Shown one piece after another: positions 26,661 to 38,266 of a DNA stretch of 64,000 bases (positions are counted from its first letter, which is position 1; each line of letters begins with the position of its first letter). Source of the stretch: an uncultured Halomonas sp. (lineage in GTDB: Bacteria; Pseudomonadota; Gammaproteobacteria; Pseudomonadales; Halomonadaceae). Location of the stretch: contig NZ_CANMTQ010000013.1 of NCBI RefSeq assembly GCF_947500835.1, forward strand, positions 1-64,000, read 5' to 3'. Position numbers and translations under genes: made by a program. Under the pieces are notes generated by a model that searched no databases, was not told where the DNA came from, and was given only the letters and a program-made list of their open reading frames with translations.

Positions 26661-27554
26661 CTATTGCGAACCCAATGCCCGGCACACTTGCTCCACCGCC
26701 TTGATCAAGCGCGGTCCTGGGCGGCTGATCCAGTCGGGTTCAAGGGTATAAAGGCGCTGGTCTTGCACTGCCGGCAGGATCGCCCAGCGCTGCCAGTCGG
26801 ATTTCCAGTCATCGTTTTCACTGGCCGCAAGAATCACCTCCGGCCGGGCTGCAATCAACGCTTCGCGGCCGATCTGCGGCACCAGCACCGGGCTTTCGAC
26901 AAACAGCGGATCGCCACCGCAGTGACGAATGACCTGGGTGACGATGTGGCCATCCGCCAAGGTGGTCAAGGGGTTCGCCCCGAGCTGATAAAACACCCGA
27001 GGCGATTCCTCGAGAGACTGCCCAAGCGCATCCAGCCGTTGTTCGAACTTCTTAGCCGCCTCTTCTCCCTGTGCGGATCGTCCGGTCAGACGGCCGATAT
27101 CTCGTAGATTATCTGCAACATCGAGCAACTGCCGCGGTTCGCTGATATAGACCGGGACATCGAGACTGCGCAGCCGCTCGATCACTGCCTGAGGCGAGCC
27201 GCTGCCCCAGGCGATCACCAGCTGCGGCTCGCGAGCAAGTATTGCCTCAAGCGCAATACCACGATAGCTACCGACGAGAGGAAGCGAACGCGCCTCGGCT
27301 GGGTAATCGCTGCTTGCGATCACGCCCACCAACGACTCGCCTGCCCCTACCTTGTAGATCGTCTCCACCGCATGGGGCGCCAGCGCAACGATCCGCTCCG
27401 CCGGGGCCGATAAATTCACTTCCTTGCCCGCATCGTCGGTCACCGTGATAGCCGCTGCCTGGCTCGAGTCAGTGAAGAACAACAGCAAGACCAACAGGAC
27501 CCTCCATGCTCCGCTCAACGCCTGCCCCCTTACTATTATCGATAAAGAAAACAT
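26661..27554 (-). CDS. btuF: Periplasmic cobalamin-binding protein BtuF
   Basis: A class III (helical backbone) periplasmic binding protein of 297 residues. A hydrophobic leader ends near SSQA, and the lobe signature RIVALAPHAVETIYKVGAGESLVGVIASSDYP follows, with REPQLVIAWGSGSPQAVIERL and a C-terminal lobe ending in DWISRPGPRLIKAVEQVC. It should deliver cobalamin to BtuCD, which is not encoded here. The ATG at 27554 is kept. A TTG 36 bases downstream has a better-placed AAGGGG and would give a tidier signal peptide, so the start is uncertain. Confidence 0.88.
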   Translation of the reverse strand: MFSLSIIVRGQALSGAWRVLLVLLLFFTDSSQAAAITVTDDAGKEVNLSAPAERIVALAPHAVETIYKVGAGESLVGVIASSDYPAEARSLPLVGSYRGIALEAILAREPQLVIAWGSGSPQAVIERLRSLDVPVYISEPRQLLDVADNLRDIGRLTGRSAQGEEAAKKFEQRLDALGQSLEESPRVFYQLGANPLTTLADGHIVTQVIRHCGGDPLFVESPVLVPQIGREALIAARPEVILAASENDDWKSDWQRWAILPAVQDQRLYTLEPDWISRPGPRLIKAVEQVCRALGSQ

Positions 27555-27643
27555 TGTGCAGTAGCCTGTTCTGAAGAAACATTGCTTTGAGCAATCGTGC
27601 TAAAACGCAACTCGTAGTCCCTTACCGCGCAGGAGAAAACCCC

Positions 27644-29711
<2,068 letters not shown>

Positions 29712-29731
29712 CTATCCGTTGAACAATGAAA

Positions 29732-30109
29732 TTAGACAAAGAGCCGCGTGACCCGCATCCCCACCGACACGCCTACGACGCCCAGCACCAGGCTGGCAGC
29801 CACGTAAAGAACAGCGGTGGGCATGCGACCGTCTTCCAATAGGGTCAGGATTTCGAGAGAGAAGGTGGAAAAGGTGGTAAAAGCCCCGGTAAACCCCGCC
29901 ACCAGTGTCACTTGCCACAGGGGAGGAAGCTTGAGCTCCTCCGTGAGCCAGACATAGAGCGCGCCGATCAGACAACAGCCCAGCAGGTTGACGCCGAAGG
30001 TGCCCCAAGGAAACCCACGTCCCAGCACTGCGGTGAGCCATCCGCTCATCAGGTAGCGGCTAAGCGCGCCAAAAGCGCCGCCAATGGCCACGGCCAGCCA
30101 TGTCGTCAT
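29732..30109 (-). CDS. crcB: Fluoride ion exporter CrcB (Fluc)
   Basis: A 125-residue, four-helix membrane protein forming dual-topology fluoride channels. Signature regions are GGAFGALSRYLMSGWL, WGTFGVNLLGCCLIGALY and GFTGAFTTFSTFSLEIL, the last holding the phenylalanine-box motif. The ATG at 30109 (TGGA upstream) is preferred to a TTG two codons earlier. No fluoride riboswitch could be recognised upstream. It precedes serS in the same orientation. Confidence 0.94.
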   Translation of the reverse strand: MTTWLAVAIGGAFGALSRYLMSGWLTAVLGRGFPWGTFGVNLLGCCLIGALYVWLTEELKLPPLWQVTLVAGFTGAFTTFSTFSLEILTLLEDGRMPTAVLYVAASLVLGVVGVSVGMRVTRLFV

Positions 30110-30281
30110 GATCAATTCCAGGTATTAGAAAAATCGGCCTTTCATTGTAGTGAAAAGCGACTCGCTGGGCCATGGCGCTCGATACCGACGTCACAACCTC
30201 GCAATGCGTTCCGCCGGCTTCTCGGGTAAGGTAGACGAATACTGCCCTGCTTGATATCACGAGACCCTATTTCAAGAAACC

Positions 30282-33200
30282 ATGATCGCACGACTGGAAC
30301 CTCTTTCCCGGTTAAACGAACGCTATGCAGCCTTCCTCGAAGCACTTGAAACACGGGGATTCACTGGCGATATCGCACCGGATTACGCCAATCGCACGGT
30401 ATTGGCCACGGACAACTCCATCTATCAGCGTCTGCCCCAGGCGGTGCTCTACCCTCGCAACGTCGAGGATTTGCAGCGTATCGCCGAGCTGGCGGCGCTG
30501 GAGGAATTTCGCGACGTGGCCCTTGCGCCTCGGGGCGGCGGCACCGGCACTAACGGCCAGTCATTGGCCGATGGCTTGATGGTGGACGTTTCCCGGCACA
30601 TGAACCGTATTCTCGACATCGACGTCGAGAACCGCCGAGTGCGGGTTCAGGCCGGGGTGGTCAAGGATCAGTTGAATGCGGCCTTGAAGCCTCATGGGCT
30701 CTTCTTTGCTCCGGAACTCTCCACCTCCAATCGCGCTACCATCGGTGGCATGATCGCAACGGATGCCAGCGGTCAAGGCAGCTGTGAATACGGCAAGACC
30801 CACGATCATGTGCTGGCCTTGAATAGTGTGCTGATGGGTGGCCAGCGCCTGGAAAGTCACCCGCTGGACGAAGCAGAGCTTGATGCGCTTTGCGCCCGTG
30901 ACGATATCGTCGGCGATGTGCACCGCACGGCGCGGGAGATCATCGATACCCAGCGCGTGCAGATCGAGGCCATCTTTCCCAAGCTCAACCGCTGCCTGAC
31001 CGGCTATGATCTCGCCCATTTGCGTGAACCGGACGGCCGCTTCAACCTCAACAGCGTGCTATGTGGCGCCGAGGGCTCACTGGGCTTTCTCAACGAGGCC
31101 ACGCTGAACGTGCTGCCCATGGCCAAGCACTCCACCCTGATCAACGTGCGCTATGCAAGCTTCATGGATGCCCTGCGAGACGCCAAGGCGCTGATGAAGG
31201 GGGAAACCAATCGCCCCACCTCCATCGAAACCGTGGACGACAAGGTGCTGGGGCTTGCCATGGAAGACTTCGTCTGGGATAGCGTGGCGGAGTTCTTTCC
31301 CAGCACCGAGGCCCAGGCCACAGCGGAGCAAACCGACGTCACCAGCGATACCGTCACTGCGACCAAGGCCTCCCGGGCGCCATTAATCCGGGGCATCAAC
31401 CTGGTCGAATTCAATGCCGACGATCCGGACGAACTCGAGGCCAAGGTGTCCGCTTTCACCGAACATCTCACGGCGGATACTCAGGTCGAGCGTCTGGGTT
31501 ACACCCTGGCACAAGGGCGCGACCAGATCGGCCGAGTCTATGCCATGCGCAAGCGCGCGGTTGGCCTGCTGGGCAATGCCAAGGAGGAAAAGCGCCCCAT
31601 TCCTTTTGTGGAAGACACCGCGGTTCCCCCGGAGCACCTTGCAGAATACATTGGCGAATTTCGCGGGCTACTGGATGCCCGGGGGCTCGAGTACGGCATG
31701 TTCGGCCACGTTGATGCAGGCGTGCTGCACGTGCGCCCTGCGCTGGACATGAAGGACCCGGATCAGGAAGCGATGATCCGCGAGATTTCCGATGAGGTCG
31801 CCGAGCTGACTAAGAAGTATCACGGCCTGTTGTGGGGCGAGCACGGCAAAGGCATACGCTCGGAATACACCCCCAAATTCTTTGGTGAGCTTTACCCCAC
31901 GCTGCAGCGGCTGAAGGCTGCCTTCGACCCGCACAATCAGATGAACCCGGGCAAGATCGCCACTCCTTTTATCCGGCCCGAAGCCGCCGAGCCATCTATC
32001 CGGCCCGAAACCGCCGAGCCATCTATCCGGCCCGAAGCCACCGGAAAGGCTTTCAGCCAGACCCGTGCCGCCGTGAGCACGTCATCCCATTCGGCAGTTG
32101 GTGCTGATGATGTGGAACCGATCAGGATGATCGACCCCGGTCTGCTGACCATTGATGGCGTGACCACCCGAGGGCAGTTCGATCGTCAGATCGATGAACG
32201 GGTATGGCAGGCGCACGCGAGTGCGGTCTATTGCAACGGCAACGGCGCCTGCTACAACTATGATCCGTTTGATGCCATGTGCCCATCCTGGAAGGCGACC
32301 CGGGAACGCGTTCATTCCCCCAAGGGGCGGGCCAGCCTGATGCGGGAGTGGTTGCGTCTGCAGGGCAACGCCAATGTCGATGTGGTCGAGGAGTCCCGCA
32401 AGAAGAAAGCCGAAGGCATCTGGGGATTTCTGCGCGATACGCCACTGAGGCTGTGGAATACCTACCGAAAAGGGCGCGGCGCGGAAGACTTCTCCCATGA
32501 AGTCCATGACGCCATGGCGGGCTGTCTGGCCTGCAAGTCCTGCGCCGGTCAGTGTCCGATCAAGGTCAATGTGCCGGAATTTCGCTCGCAGTTTCTCGAG
32601 GTCTATCACGGTCGCTATCAGCGCCCGCTGCGGGACTATCTGATCGGCGGGCTCGAGTTCATGGTGCCCTATCTCTCGACGATCGCACCGCTTTACAACG
32701 CAACGCTGCAAAATCGGCTGGTTGATCGTTTATTGACGCGCCACATCGGCATGGTGGACAGCCCCCGAATTTCCCGGGCCAGCCTGAAGAAGCAGCTTGC
32801 GGCCTGGGGCGTCGCCGAAGCCACGCCCACGAGCCTCGGGCTGCTTACGGAGCAGCAGAAGGTACGCAGCGTCGTCATCGTGCAGGACGCCTTCACCAGC
32901 TACTTCGAATCCCGGCTGGTGATGGATATCGTCGAGTTGCTGTCACGGCTGGACATCCGGGTGTTCGTGGCGCCCTTTTCACCCAACGGCAAACCCCTCA
33001 ACGTACAGGGATTCCTGGGCGCCTTTGAACGCACGGCGGAAAAACAGGCCCGGCGGCTCAAGGCTCTTGCGGCCTTCGGCGTCCCCCTGGTGGGAATCGA
33101 TCCGGCCATGACCCTGACCTATCGTCAGGAGTACGCCAAGGCGTTAGGCCCACAGGCCGCACCAGACGTTCTGCTGATGCAGGAGTGGTTGATCTCCCTG

Positions 33201-33575
33201 GGCCAGCGGCTGATGCCCAGCGGTATCAGAGTCGACGACCCGGGGTTCAAGCTGCTCTCCCACTGCACCGAGAAGACCAATGCCCCGGGCTCGCCCAAGG
33301 CTTGGCAACAGGTATTTGCGGCGTTTGGATTGAAGCTTGAACTGCTGGCCAGCGGTTGCTGCGGCATGTCCGGCACTTACGGCCATGAAACCCGCAACCT
33401 GAAAACGTCGAAAATCATCTATGGGCAATCCTGGCAACATCAGGTCGAAAACGATGATAATGCCGATCGCCTGCTGGCCACGGGTTACTCCTGCCGCAGT
33501 CAGGCAAGACGATTCTCCGAGGTGCAGCTCGATCATCCCTTGCAGGGATTGTTGAAGGCCATCAGGCGATCGTGA
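30282..33575 (+). CDS. ydiJ: YdiJ-family FAD-binding and [4Fe-4S] dehydrogenase (probable D-2-hydroxyglutarate dehydrogenase)
   Basis: A large fused flavo-iron-sulfur protein of 1097 residues. The N-terminal FAD-binding domain (PRGGGTGTNGQSLADG, about residues 86-101) and FAD-oxidase C-terminal domain are followed by iron-sulfur motifs (CNGNGACYNYDPFDAMCPSW and CLACKSCAGQCPIKVNVPEF) and cysteine-rich motifs (HCTEKTN, GCCGMSGTYGHE). The second half closely resembles E. coli YdiJ, described as a D-2-hydroxyglutarate dehydrogenase. It is about 80 residues longer than YdiJ, partly through a linker made of tandem nonapeptide repeats (31971-32042). It is divergent from crcB-serS. Confidence 0.9.
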   Translation: MIARLEPLSRLNERYAAFLEALETRGFTGDIAPDYANRTVLATDNSIYQRLPQAVLYPRNVEDLQRIAELAALEEFRDVALAPRGGGTGTNGQSLADGLMVDVSRHMNRILDIDVENRRVRVQAGVVKDQLNAALKPHGLFFAPELSTSNRATIGGMIATDASGQGSCEYGKTHDHVLALNSVLMGGQRLESHPLDEAELDALCARDDIVGDVHRTAREIIDTQRVQIEAIFPKLNRCLTGYDLAHLREPDGRFNLNSVLCGAEGSLGFLNEATLNVLPMAKHSTLINVRYASFMDALRDAKALMKGETNRPTSIETVDDKVLGLAMEDFVWDSVAEFFPSTEAQATAEQTDVTSDTVTATKASRAPLIRGINLVEFNADDPDELEAKVSAFTEHLTADTQVERLGYTLAQGRDQIGRVYAMRKRAVGLLGNAKEEKRPIPFVEDTAVPPEHLAEYIGEFRGLLDARGLEYGMFGHVDAGVLHVRPALDMKDPDQEAMIREISDEVAELTKKYHGLLWGEHGKGIRSEYTPKFFGELYPTLQRLKAAFDPHNQMNPGKIATPFIRPEAAEPSIRPETAEPSIRPEATGKAFSQTRAAVSTSSHSAVGADDVEPIRMIDPGLLTIDGVTTRGQFDRQIDERVWQAHASAVYCNGNGACYNYDPFDAMCPSWKATRERVHSPKGRASLMREWLRLQGNANVDVVEESRKKKAEGIWGFLRDTPLRLWNTYRKGRGAEDFSHEVHDAMAGCLACKSCAGQCPIKVNVPEFRSQFLEVYHGRYQRPLRDYLIGGLEFMVPYLSTIAPLYNATLQNRLVDRLLTRHIGMVDSPRISRASLKKQLAAWGVAEATPTSLGLLTEQQKVRSVVIVQDAFTSYFESRLVMDIVELLSRLDIRVFVAPFSPNGKPLNVQGFLGAFERTAEKQARRLKALAAFGVPLVGIDPAMTLTYRQEYAKALGPQAAPDVLLMQEWLISLGQRLMPSGIRVDDPGFKLLSHCTEKTNAPGSPKAWQQVFAAFGLKLELLASGCCGMSGTYGHETRNLKTSKIIYGQSWQHQVENDDNADRLLATGYSCRSQARRFSEVQLDHPLQGLLKAIRRS
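31971..32042 (+). repeat. In-frame 27-bp tandem repeat in ydiJ
   Basis: Two full 27-base units (31971-31997, 31998-32024, one base apart) and a partial third (32025-32042) encode IRPEAAEPS, IRPETAEPS and IRPEAT. They lie in the interdomain linker between the flavin and iron-sulfur halves. Copy number is likely to vary between strains. Confidence 0.95.
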
Positions 33576-33659
33576 TGCATCATGTGCGAATGGCCTGGAC
33601 CGGCCTTTCCTTTTTCTTCTGGCTCTTTAAGTAAAGAGTCCACTTGTGGCGAGTCGATC

Positions 33660-35501
33660 ATGGAAAATCCTGCCATCGCGTTGACAGGCATCGGTCTGCT
33701 GGCGCTGCTATGCCAGTGGACGGCCTGGCGCATCCGTCTACCCGCCATCTTGCTGCTGTTGATTGCCGGCATCCTGATCGGCCCGGTAGGGGATCTGCTC
33801 GACCCGGACGTCTTGTTCGGCGATCTGCTGTTCCCCCTGGTGTCGCTGTCCGTGGCGGTGATCCTGTTCGAGGGCAGCCTGACCCTGAATCGCAAGGATC
33901 TGCGCGGTCATGGCCCCACGGTATGGCACTTGGTCACCTGGGGCGCCTTGCTCACCGCCATCATCGGCGCCGCCGCCGCCCATTACATTCTCGGCCTGTC
34001 CTGGCAGATGGCAAGCGTTCTGGGGGCGATACTCGTGGTCACCGGTCCCACCGTCGTATTGCCACTATTGCAGACACTGCGGGCACGGGAACACCTCACC
34101 CAGATTCTGCGCTGGGAAGGCATTCTTATCGACCCTATTGGTGCGATCGGCGCCGTACTGGTCTATGAGTTCGTGGCACTGGGCTATTCTGAGGGAGCCG
34201 CTAACGGAGCCGCCCTTCATACCCTGTTGCTGTTCGGCAAGACACTCCTCATCGGCTTTGGTATTGGCAGCCTGGGCGGCTACGCCTGGGGGCAGATATT
34301 GCGCCGTCGCTGGCTGCCGCCGCGGTTACATAGCTTCGGCACCCTGATGATCGTGTTTACGCTCTTCACCACATCGGATGTGCTGTTTCATGAGTCAGGG
34401 CTTCTGACCGTGACGGTCATGGGTATCTGGCTTGCCAACATGCGGGGCGTACCCACCGACGAGATTCTCGAATTCAAGGAAACCCTGACGATTCTGCTGA
34501 TCTCGGGGCTTTTCATTCTGCTCGCGGCAAGATTGACGGTAGAACAACTGGCGCTGCTGTCCTGGCCGGCCTGGGGGTTTCTAGGGGTGCTGGTATGGGT
34601 TGGGCGGCCGTTGGTGGTCTGGCTATGTACTCTGAGAAGCGAACTCGAATGGCGGGAAAAAGCGCTGCTTGCCTGGCTTTCGCCCCGGGGTATCGTCGCG
34701 GCCGCGGTGGCATCGCTGTTCGCCATCAAGCTCGAGGATCTAGGGGTTGCCGGTGCCGAGATGCTGGTGCCGATAGCCTTTGCGACCATCATCAGCACTG
34801 TCGTGGTACAAAGCCTGCTCTCACGACCTATTGCGCGAATACTCAAGGTTGTCGAGCCACCGCCCTCGGGGTTTCTGATTCTGGGCGCCAATCCGGTGGC
34901 ACGAACCATCGGTCTTGAATTGCAGCAAGCGGGCTTTCTGGTGCGCCTTGCGGATACGGACTGGGAAGCAATTCAGACAGCGCGCATGGCAGGATTGCCC
35001 GTCTATTACGGCAATCTTCTTTCCCGTCATGCAGAGCAGCGCATGGACTTGACCGGTATCGGCCACTTGCTGCCGCTATCGCCCTACCGAGAGCTCAACA
35101 ACCTGGCCGCGCTTTATTACGCCAATGAATTCGCCTACGGCAAGGTCTTTCAACTGGCGGAAACACGTGAGCGTAGCGATCGCCATTATCGGGATCAAGC
35201 CGTGGGCCACTTGCCGGTGCTGTTCGACAAGAATGCCACTTACGCCCGGCTGCATGAATTGATCAAGCAAGGCGCCGAACTGCGCAGCGCCCACCTGCAT
35301 GACGAGGTCGATCTCGAGCAATATCGCGAATTGCATGATGACAAGCTCATGCCATTGTTTTGCATCGATACCAACGGTCGTATTCGGGTGGCCAACAGTG
35401 AAACTCCTCTGGAGCCTCAACCCGGAGAAACCCTGATCAGCCTGGTCTATCCGGAATCACCCCTGCTTGGACGCGAAGAGCGCGTGCAAGAAAGAATATA
35501 G
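33660..35501 (+). CDS. CPA-type cation:proton antiporter with C-terminal nucleotide-binding-like domain
   Basis: A 613-residue inner-membrane antiporter. Residues 1-400 contain about 12-13 hydrophobic helices with NhaP/CPA1 features (LPAILLLLIAGILIGPV, ILVVTGPTVVLPLL, EGILIDPIGAIGAVL, LAWLSPRGIVAAAVASLFA). A TrkA-N-like fold begins at GFLILGANPVARTIGLELQQAGF, and a TrkA-C-like end follows. It probably exchanges Na+ or K+ for H+, fitting a halophile. The ATG at 33660 is the likely start; the upstream in-frame extension lacks membrane character. Its stop codon abuts a structured repeat. Confidence 0.88.
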   Translation: MENPAIALTGIGLLALLCQWTAWRIRLPAILLLLIAGILIGPVGDLLDPDVLFGDLLFPLVSLSVAVILFEGSLTLNRKDLRGHGPTVWHLVTWGALLTAIIGAAAAHYILGLSWQMASVLGAILVVTGPTVVLPLLQTLRAREHLTQILRWEGILIDPIGAIGAVLVYEFVALGYSEGAANGAALHTLLLFGKTLLIGFGIGSLGGYAWGQILRRRWLPPRLHSFGTLMIVFTLFTTSDVLFHESGLLTVTVMGIWLANMRGVPTDEILEFKETLTILLISGLFILLAARLTVEQLALLSWPAWGFLGVLVWVGRPLVVWLCTLRSELEWREKALLAWLSPRGIVAAAVASLFAIKLEDLGVAGAEMLVPIAFATIISTVVVQSLLSRPIARILKVVEPPPSGFLILGANPVARTIGLELQQAGFLVRLADTDWEAIQTARMAGLPVYYGNLLSRHAEQRMDLTGIGHLLPLSPYRELNNLAALYYANEFAYGKVFQLAETRERSDRHYRDQAVGHLPVLFDKNATYARLHELIKQGAELRSAHLHDEVDLEQYRELHDDKLMPLFCIDTNGRIRVANSETPLEPQPGETLISLVYPESPLLGREERVQERI

Positions 35502-35639
35502 AGTCTATTCACGATCGCTACGAACGAAGGCAAGACAAGGCGAAATTGATCGAAGAAGCGGAGTTTACTGGTGTAAATGAGTATTTTGAGATCAATTTCA
35601 ACGCCGTATTGCCGAGTGCAGTAGATTGTGGATCGGCTC
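35501..35639 (+). repeat. Structured intergenic repeat, copy 4, filling a convergent gap
   Basis: Terminal arms GAGTCTATTCACGATC (35501-35516) and GATTGTGGATCGGCTC (35624-35639) pair with three G-T wobbles and one mismatch. The inner arms GAAATTGATC (35542-35551) and GATCAATTTC (35590-35599) are perfect, and GGCAA/TTGCC and GGCG/CGCC continue the stem. The apical hairpin is TTTAC-TGGT-GTAAA. The element runs exactly from the antiporter stop codon to the trpC stop codon, so it is the only candidate terminator for both transcripts. Confidence 0.88.
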
Positions 35640-36446
35640 TTAAAAGAACATCCGCCGCAGCGCCGCCCCAGGATCCTGCTCACGCATGAAGGCTTCGCCG
35701 ACAAGAAAGCCATTCACGCCATATTCAAGCATGTGCTCGACGTCGCCTCGGGTATTGACCCCCGATTCGGTAATCACCGTAACGCCTTCAGGAACCCGGG
35801 AAAGCAGCTGGAAGGTAGTGTCCAGAGTAGTGTCGAAACTGTGCAGGTCGCGGTTGTTGATACCTACAAGCTCGAGATCGAGGGTCAGGGCACGCTCCAG
35901 TTCCAGGGCATTGTGAACTTCTACCAGCACGTCCATGCCCAGCTCGCCGGCCTGCTGATGCAGATCCTTCATTTGCGCATCCTCGAGGGCAGCAACAATC
36001 AGCAGAATGCAGTCCGCGCCAATGGCCCGGGCTTCGACGACCTGATAGTCATGCACGATGAAATCCTTGCGGATCACCGGCAGCGCGCAGGCATTGCGAG
36101 CCTCCACCAGATAGTCCTCATGTCCATGAAAAAAGTCCGCGTCCGTCAACACTGAAAGGCAGCTCGCCCCGGACTGCGCATAGGCCTGAGCGATCGCTGC
36201 CGGATTGAAGTCCTCGCGGATGACGCCGCGGGAAGGCGAGGCCTTCTTGATTTCCGCGATCACCGCCGGATCGCCGTCTTCGATGGTACGATTCAAGGCA
36301 TTGATGAAACCCCGGGGGGTGCTCTGCCCACGTGCCTGTTCCATGAGCGTCGCTTCCGAGACCCGGGCGCGCCGCTCGGCCACCTCTTCGTCCTTGCGGG
36401 ACAATATCTTGGCCAGGACGGTAGGCAAATCACTGGATGGTGTCAT
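35640..36446 (-). CDS. trpC: Indole-3-glycerol phosphate synthase
   Basis: A 268-residue TIM-barrel enzyme converting CdRP to indole-3-glycerol phosphate in tryptophan synthesis. Diagnostic segments are [42 protein letters not shown] and [21 protein letters not shown], and the end is [27 protein letters not shown]. It is monofunctional: no TrpF domain is attached. It is the last gene of the trpE-trpG-trpD-trpC series, 85 bases after trpD, and ends at the structured repeat. Confidence 0.97.
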   Translation of the reverse strand: MTPSSDLPTVLAKILSRKDEEVAERRARVSEATLMEQARGQSTPRGFINALNRTIEDGDPAVIAEIKKASPSRGVIREDFNPAAIAQAYAQSGASCLSVLTDADFFHGHEDYLVEARNACALPVIRKDFIVHDYQVVEARAIGADCILLIVAALEDAQMKDLHQQAGELGMDVLVEVHNALELERALTLDLELVGINNRDLHSFDTTLDTTFQLLSRVPEGVTVITESGVNTRGDVEHMLEYGVNGFLVGEAFMREQDPGAALRRMFF

Positions 36447-36531
36447 GGCACGCCTCTCCTTGGATCACTTATTAGGTTGTTTCGCGGATAGCGATATAAG
36501 AGTGTAGCCCGGACTGATCACTGATCGCTGT

Positions 36532-37554
36532 TCATTGATCACTAAATACACGACTGAAATCTGTGAGCTCCTTCATTTTTTCAAGCGCTAGTTTCGACGC
36601 CATGGCGTCCTGGGCTAGCGCCACGCCTTCTTTGATACTATCGGCAATATCCGCCGCGTACAGCGCGGCCCCGGCGTTCAGCGCCACGATATCCGCTGCA
36701 GCGCCCTCTCCCACCAAGGCTTCCTTGACCAGCCGCAGGCTGTCCTCGGACGTCAGCGCCTTGAGCGAATCGAGGGGTTGGCGCTCTATGCCGAGCTCTT
36801 CCGGAGTGATGACATAGCGCTCGATCACACCGTCACGCAGCTCGGCAACATGGGTCGGCGCCGCCAGTGAAATCTCGTCAAGACCGTCCTCGGCATGCAC
36901 CACCAGTACATGCTGGCTACCCAGGAGTCCCAGCACTTCCGCCATCAGGGGTACCAGGCTCTGTTGATAGACGCCCAGTAACTGATGCTGGGCGCCGGCA
37001 GGATTGGTCAACGGTCCGAGAATATTGAACACGGTGCGCACCCCCATCTCCCGCCGGGCGTTGATAGCGTAACGCATGGCGGGATGATGCATGGGGGCGA
37101 ACATGAACCCCACCCCTACCTGCTCGATACAGCGCGCCACCTGATCCGGAGCGAGATCGAGCTTGATACCGGCCACGTCGAACAGATCGGCGCTTCCGGA
37201 GGAAGAAGACACGCTACGATTGCCGTGCTTGGCCACATGGCCACCGGCAGCCGCTACCACGAAGCTCGAAGCAGTGGAGACATTGAACAGATTCGCGCCA
37301 TCGCCGCCGGTGCCCACGATATCCACCAGATCATCGAGGGGAACCTTGACTGGCGTCATCAGCTCCCGCATGACCTGAGCCGCTGCCGCAACCTCATCTA
37401 CCGTCTCGCCCTTCATCGACAGGCCGATCAAAAAACCGCCGATCTGGGCATCCGTGGCATTGCCCGTCATGATATGACGCATTACGGCATGGGTGTCGTC
37501 GTAATCCAGATCGCGACTACGCATTACCGCGTCGATTGCTTCTCGCATTTGCAT
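36532..37554 (-). CDS. trpD: Anthranilate phosphoribosyltransferase
   Basis: A 340-residue enzyme transferring phosphoribosyl from PRPP to anthranilate. The PRPP-binding loop VGTGGDGANLFNVST (about residues 80-94), KHGNRSVSSSSGSADLFD and the metal/anthranilate region GPLTNPAGAQHQLLGVY are intact. The length is standard, and no TrpG domain is fused. It lies 57 bases downstream of trpG and 85 upstream of trpC. Confidence 0.97.
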   Translation of the reverse strand: MQMREAIDAVMRSRDLDYDDTHAVMRHIMTGNATDAQIGGFLIGLSMKGETVDEVAAAAQVMRELMTPVKVPLDDLVDIVGTGGDGANLFNVSTASSFVVAAAGGHVAKHGNRSVSSSSGSADLFDVAGIKLDLAPDQVARCIEQVGVGFMFAPMHHPAMRYAINARREMGVRTVFNILGPLTNPAGAQHQLLGVYQQSLVPLMAEVLGLLGSQHVLVVHAEDGLDEISLAAPTHVAELRDGVIERYVITPEELGIERQPLDSLKALTSEDSLRLVKEALVGEGAAADIVALNAGAALYAADIADSIKEGVALAQDAMASKLALEKMKELTDFSRVFSDQ

Positions 37555-37611
37555 GTCGGGTTCCTCATTGCTGCGACGGTCACAGCGTAAGATAACGGTA
37601 TAAATAATTGT

Positions 37612-38208
37612 TTACGATAAGGGACGGGAACGTTCAAGGAAGTTGTTCAACAGCTCGTGCCCCTGGCGCGTCAATATCGACTCGGGATGAAACTGCACGC
37701 CTTCGATATCCAGAGTGCGATGGCGCAACCCCATGATCACACCAGGTGTGACATCGTCATCGCTGGTCCAGGCGGTGATTTCAAGTTCTTCCGGCAGGCT
37801 CTTGGCGTCGACGATCAATGAGTGATAGCGGGTCACTTCCAGCGGATTTTCCAGTCCCGAAAACACCCCCTCGCCCCGGTGCTCTACCAGAGAGGTCTTG
37901 CCATGCATCACCTGAGGCGCCCGCACGACCTTGCCGCCGAACACCTGGCCAATGGCCTGATGACCTAGACACACCCCCAGAATCGGCAGCTTGCCGGCGA
38001 AATGACGAATTACCTCTAACGAGATACCCGCCTCATTGGGCGTACAGGGGCCCGGGGAGATCACGATATGGCTTGGCGCCAGCGCCTCGATATCCGCAAG
38101 GCTCAAGGCGTCGTTACGATAGGTCTCGACCACGGCTCCAAGTTCCGCCAGGTACTGGACCACGTTGAAGGTAAAGCTGTCGTAGTTGTCGATCATTAGC
38201 ACTGACAT
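37612..38208 (-). CDS. trpG: Anthranilate synthase component II (glutamine amidotransferase)
   Basis: A 198-residue class I amidotransferase supplying ammonia to TrpE; the same subunit family can serve aminodeoxychorismate synthase (PabA). MLIDN-type start ([20 protein letters not shown]), oxyanion segment [11 protein letters not shown], nucleophile cysteine in [12 protein letters not shown] and the His/Glu pair in [10 protein letters not shown] are complete. The ATG at 38208 is preferred over a GTG two codons upstream because of spacing from GGAG. Placement between trpE and trpD supports the tryptophan role. Confidence 0.95.
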   Translation of the reverse strand: MSVLMIDNYDSFTFNVVQYLAELGAVVETYRNDALSLADIEALAPSHIVISPGPCTPNEAGISLEVIRHFAGKLPILGVCLGHQAIGQVFGGKVVRAPQVMHGKTSLVEHRGEGVFSGLENPLEVTRYHSLIVDAKSLPEELEITAWTSDDDVTPGVIMGLRHRTLDIEGVQFHPESILTRQGHELLNNFLERSRPLS

Positions 38209-38266
38209 CAGCACTTATCTCCGGCACGCCCAGGGATAGCTCCGTGGACAAAATCTAGGTTGCAGA

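Noticed and set aside
30110..30281. Fluoride riboswitch before crcB
   Set aside because: The conserved motifs of the crcB RNA were looked for in the leader on the minus strand and not found.
31971..32042. CRISPR-like repeats
   Set aside because: The units are contiguous without spacers, in frame, and encode a protein linker inside ydiJ.
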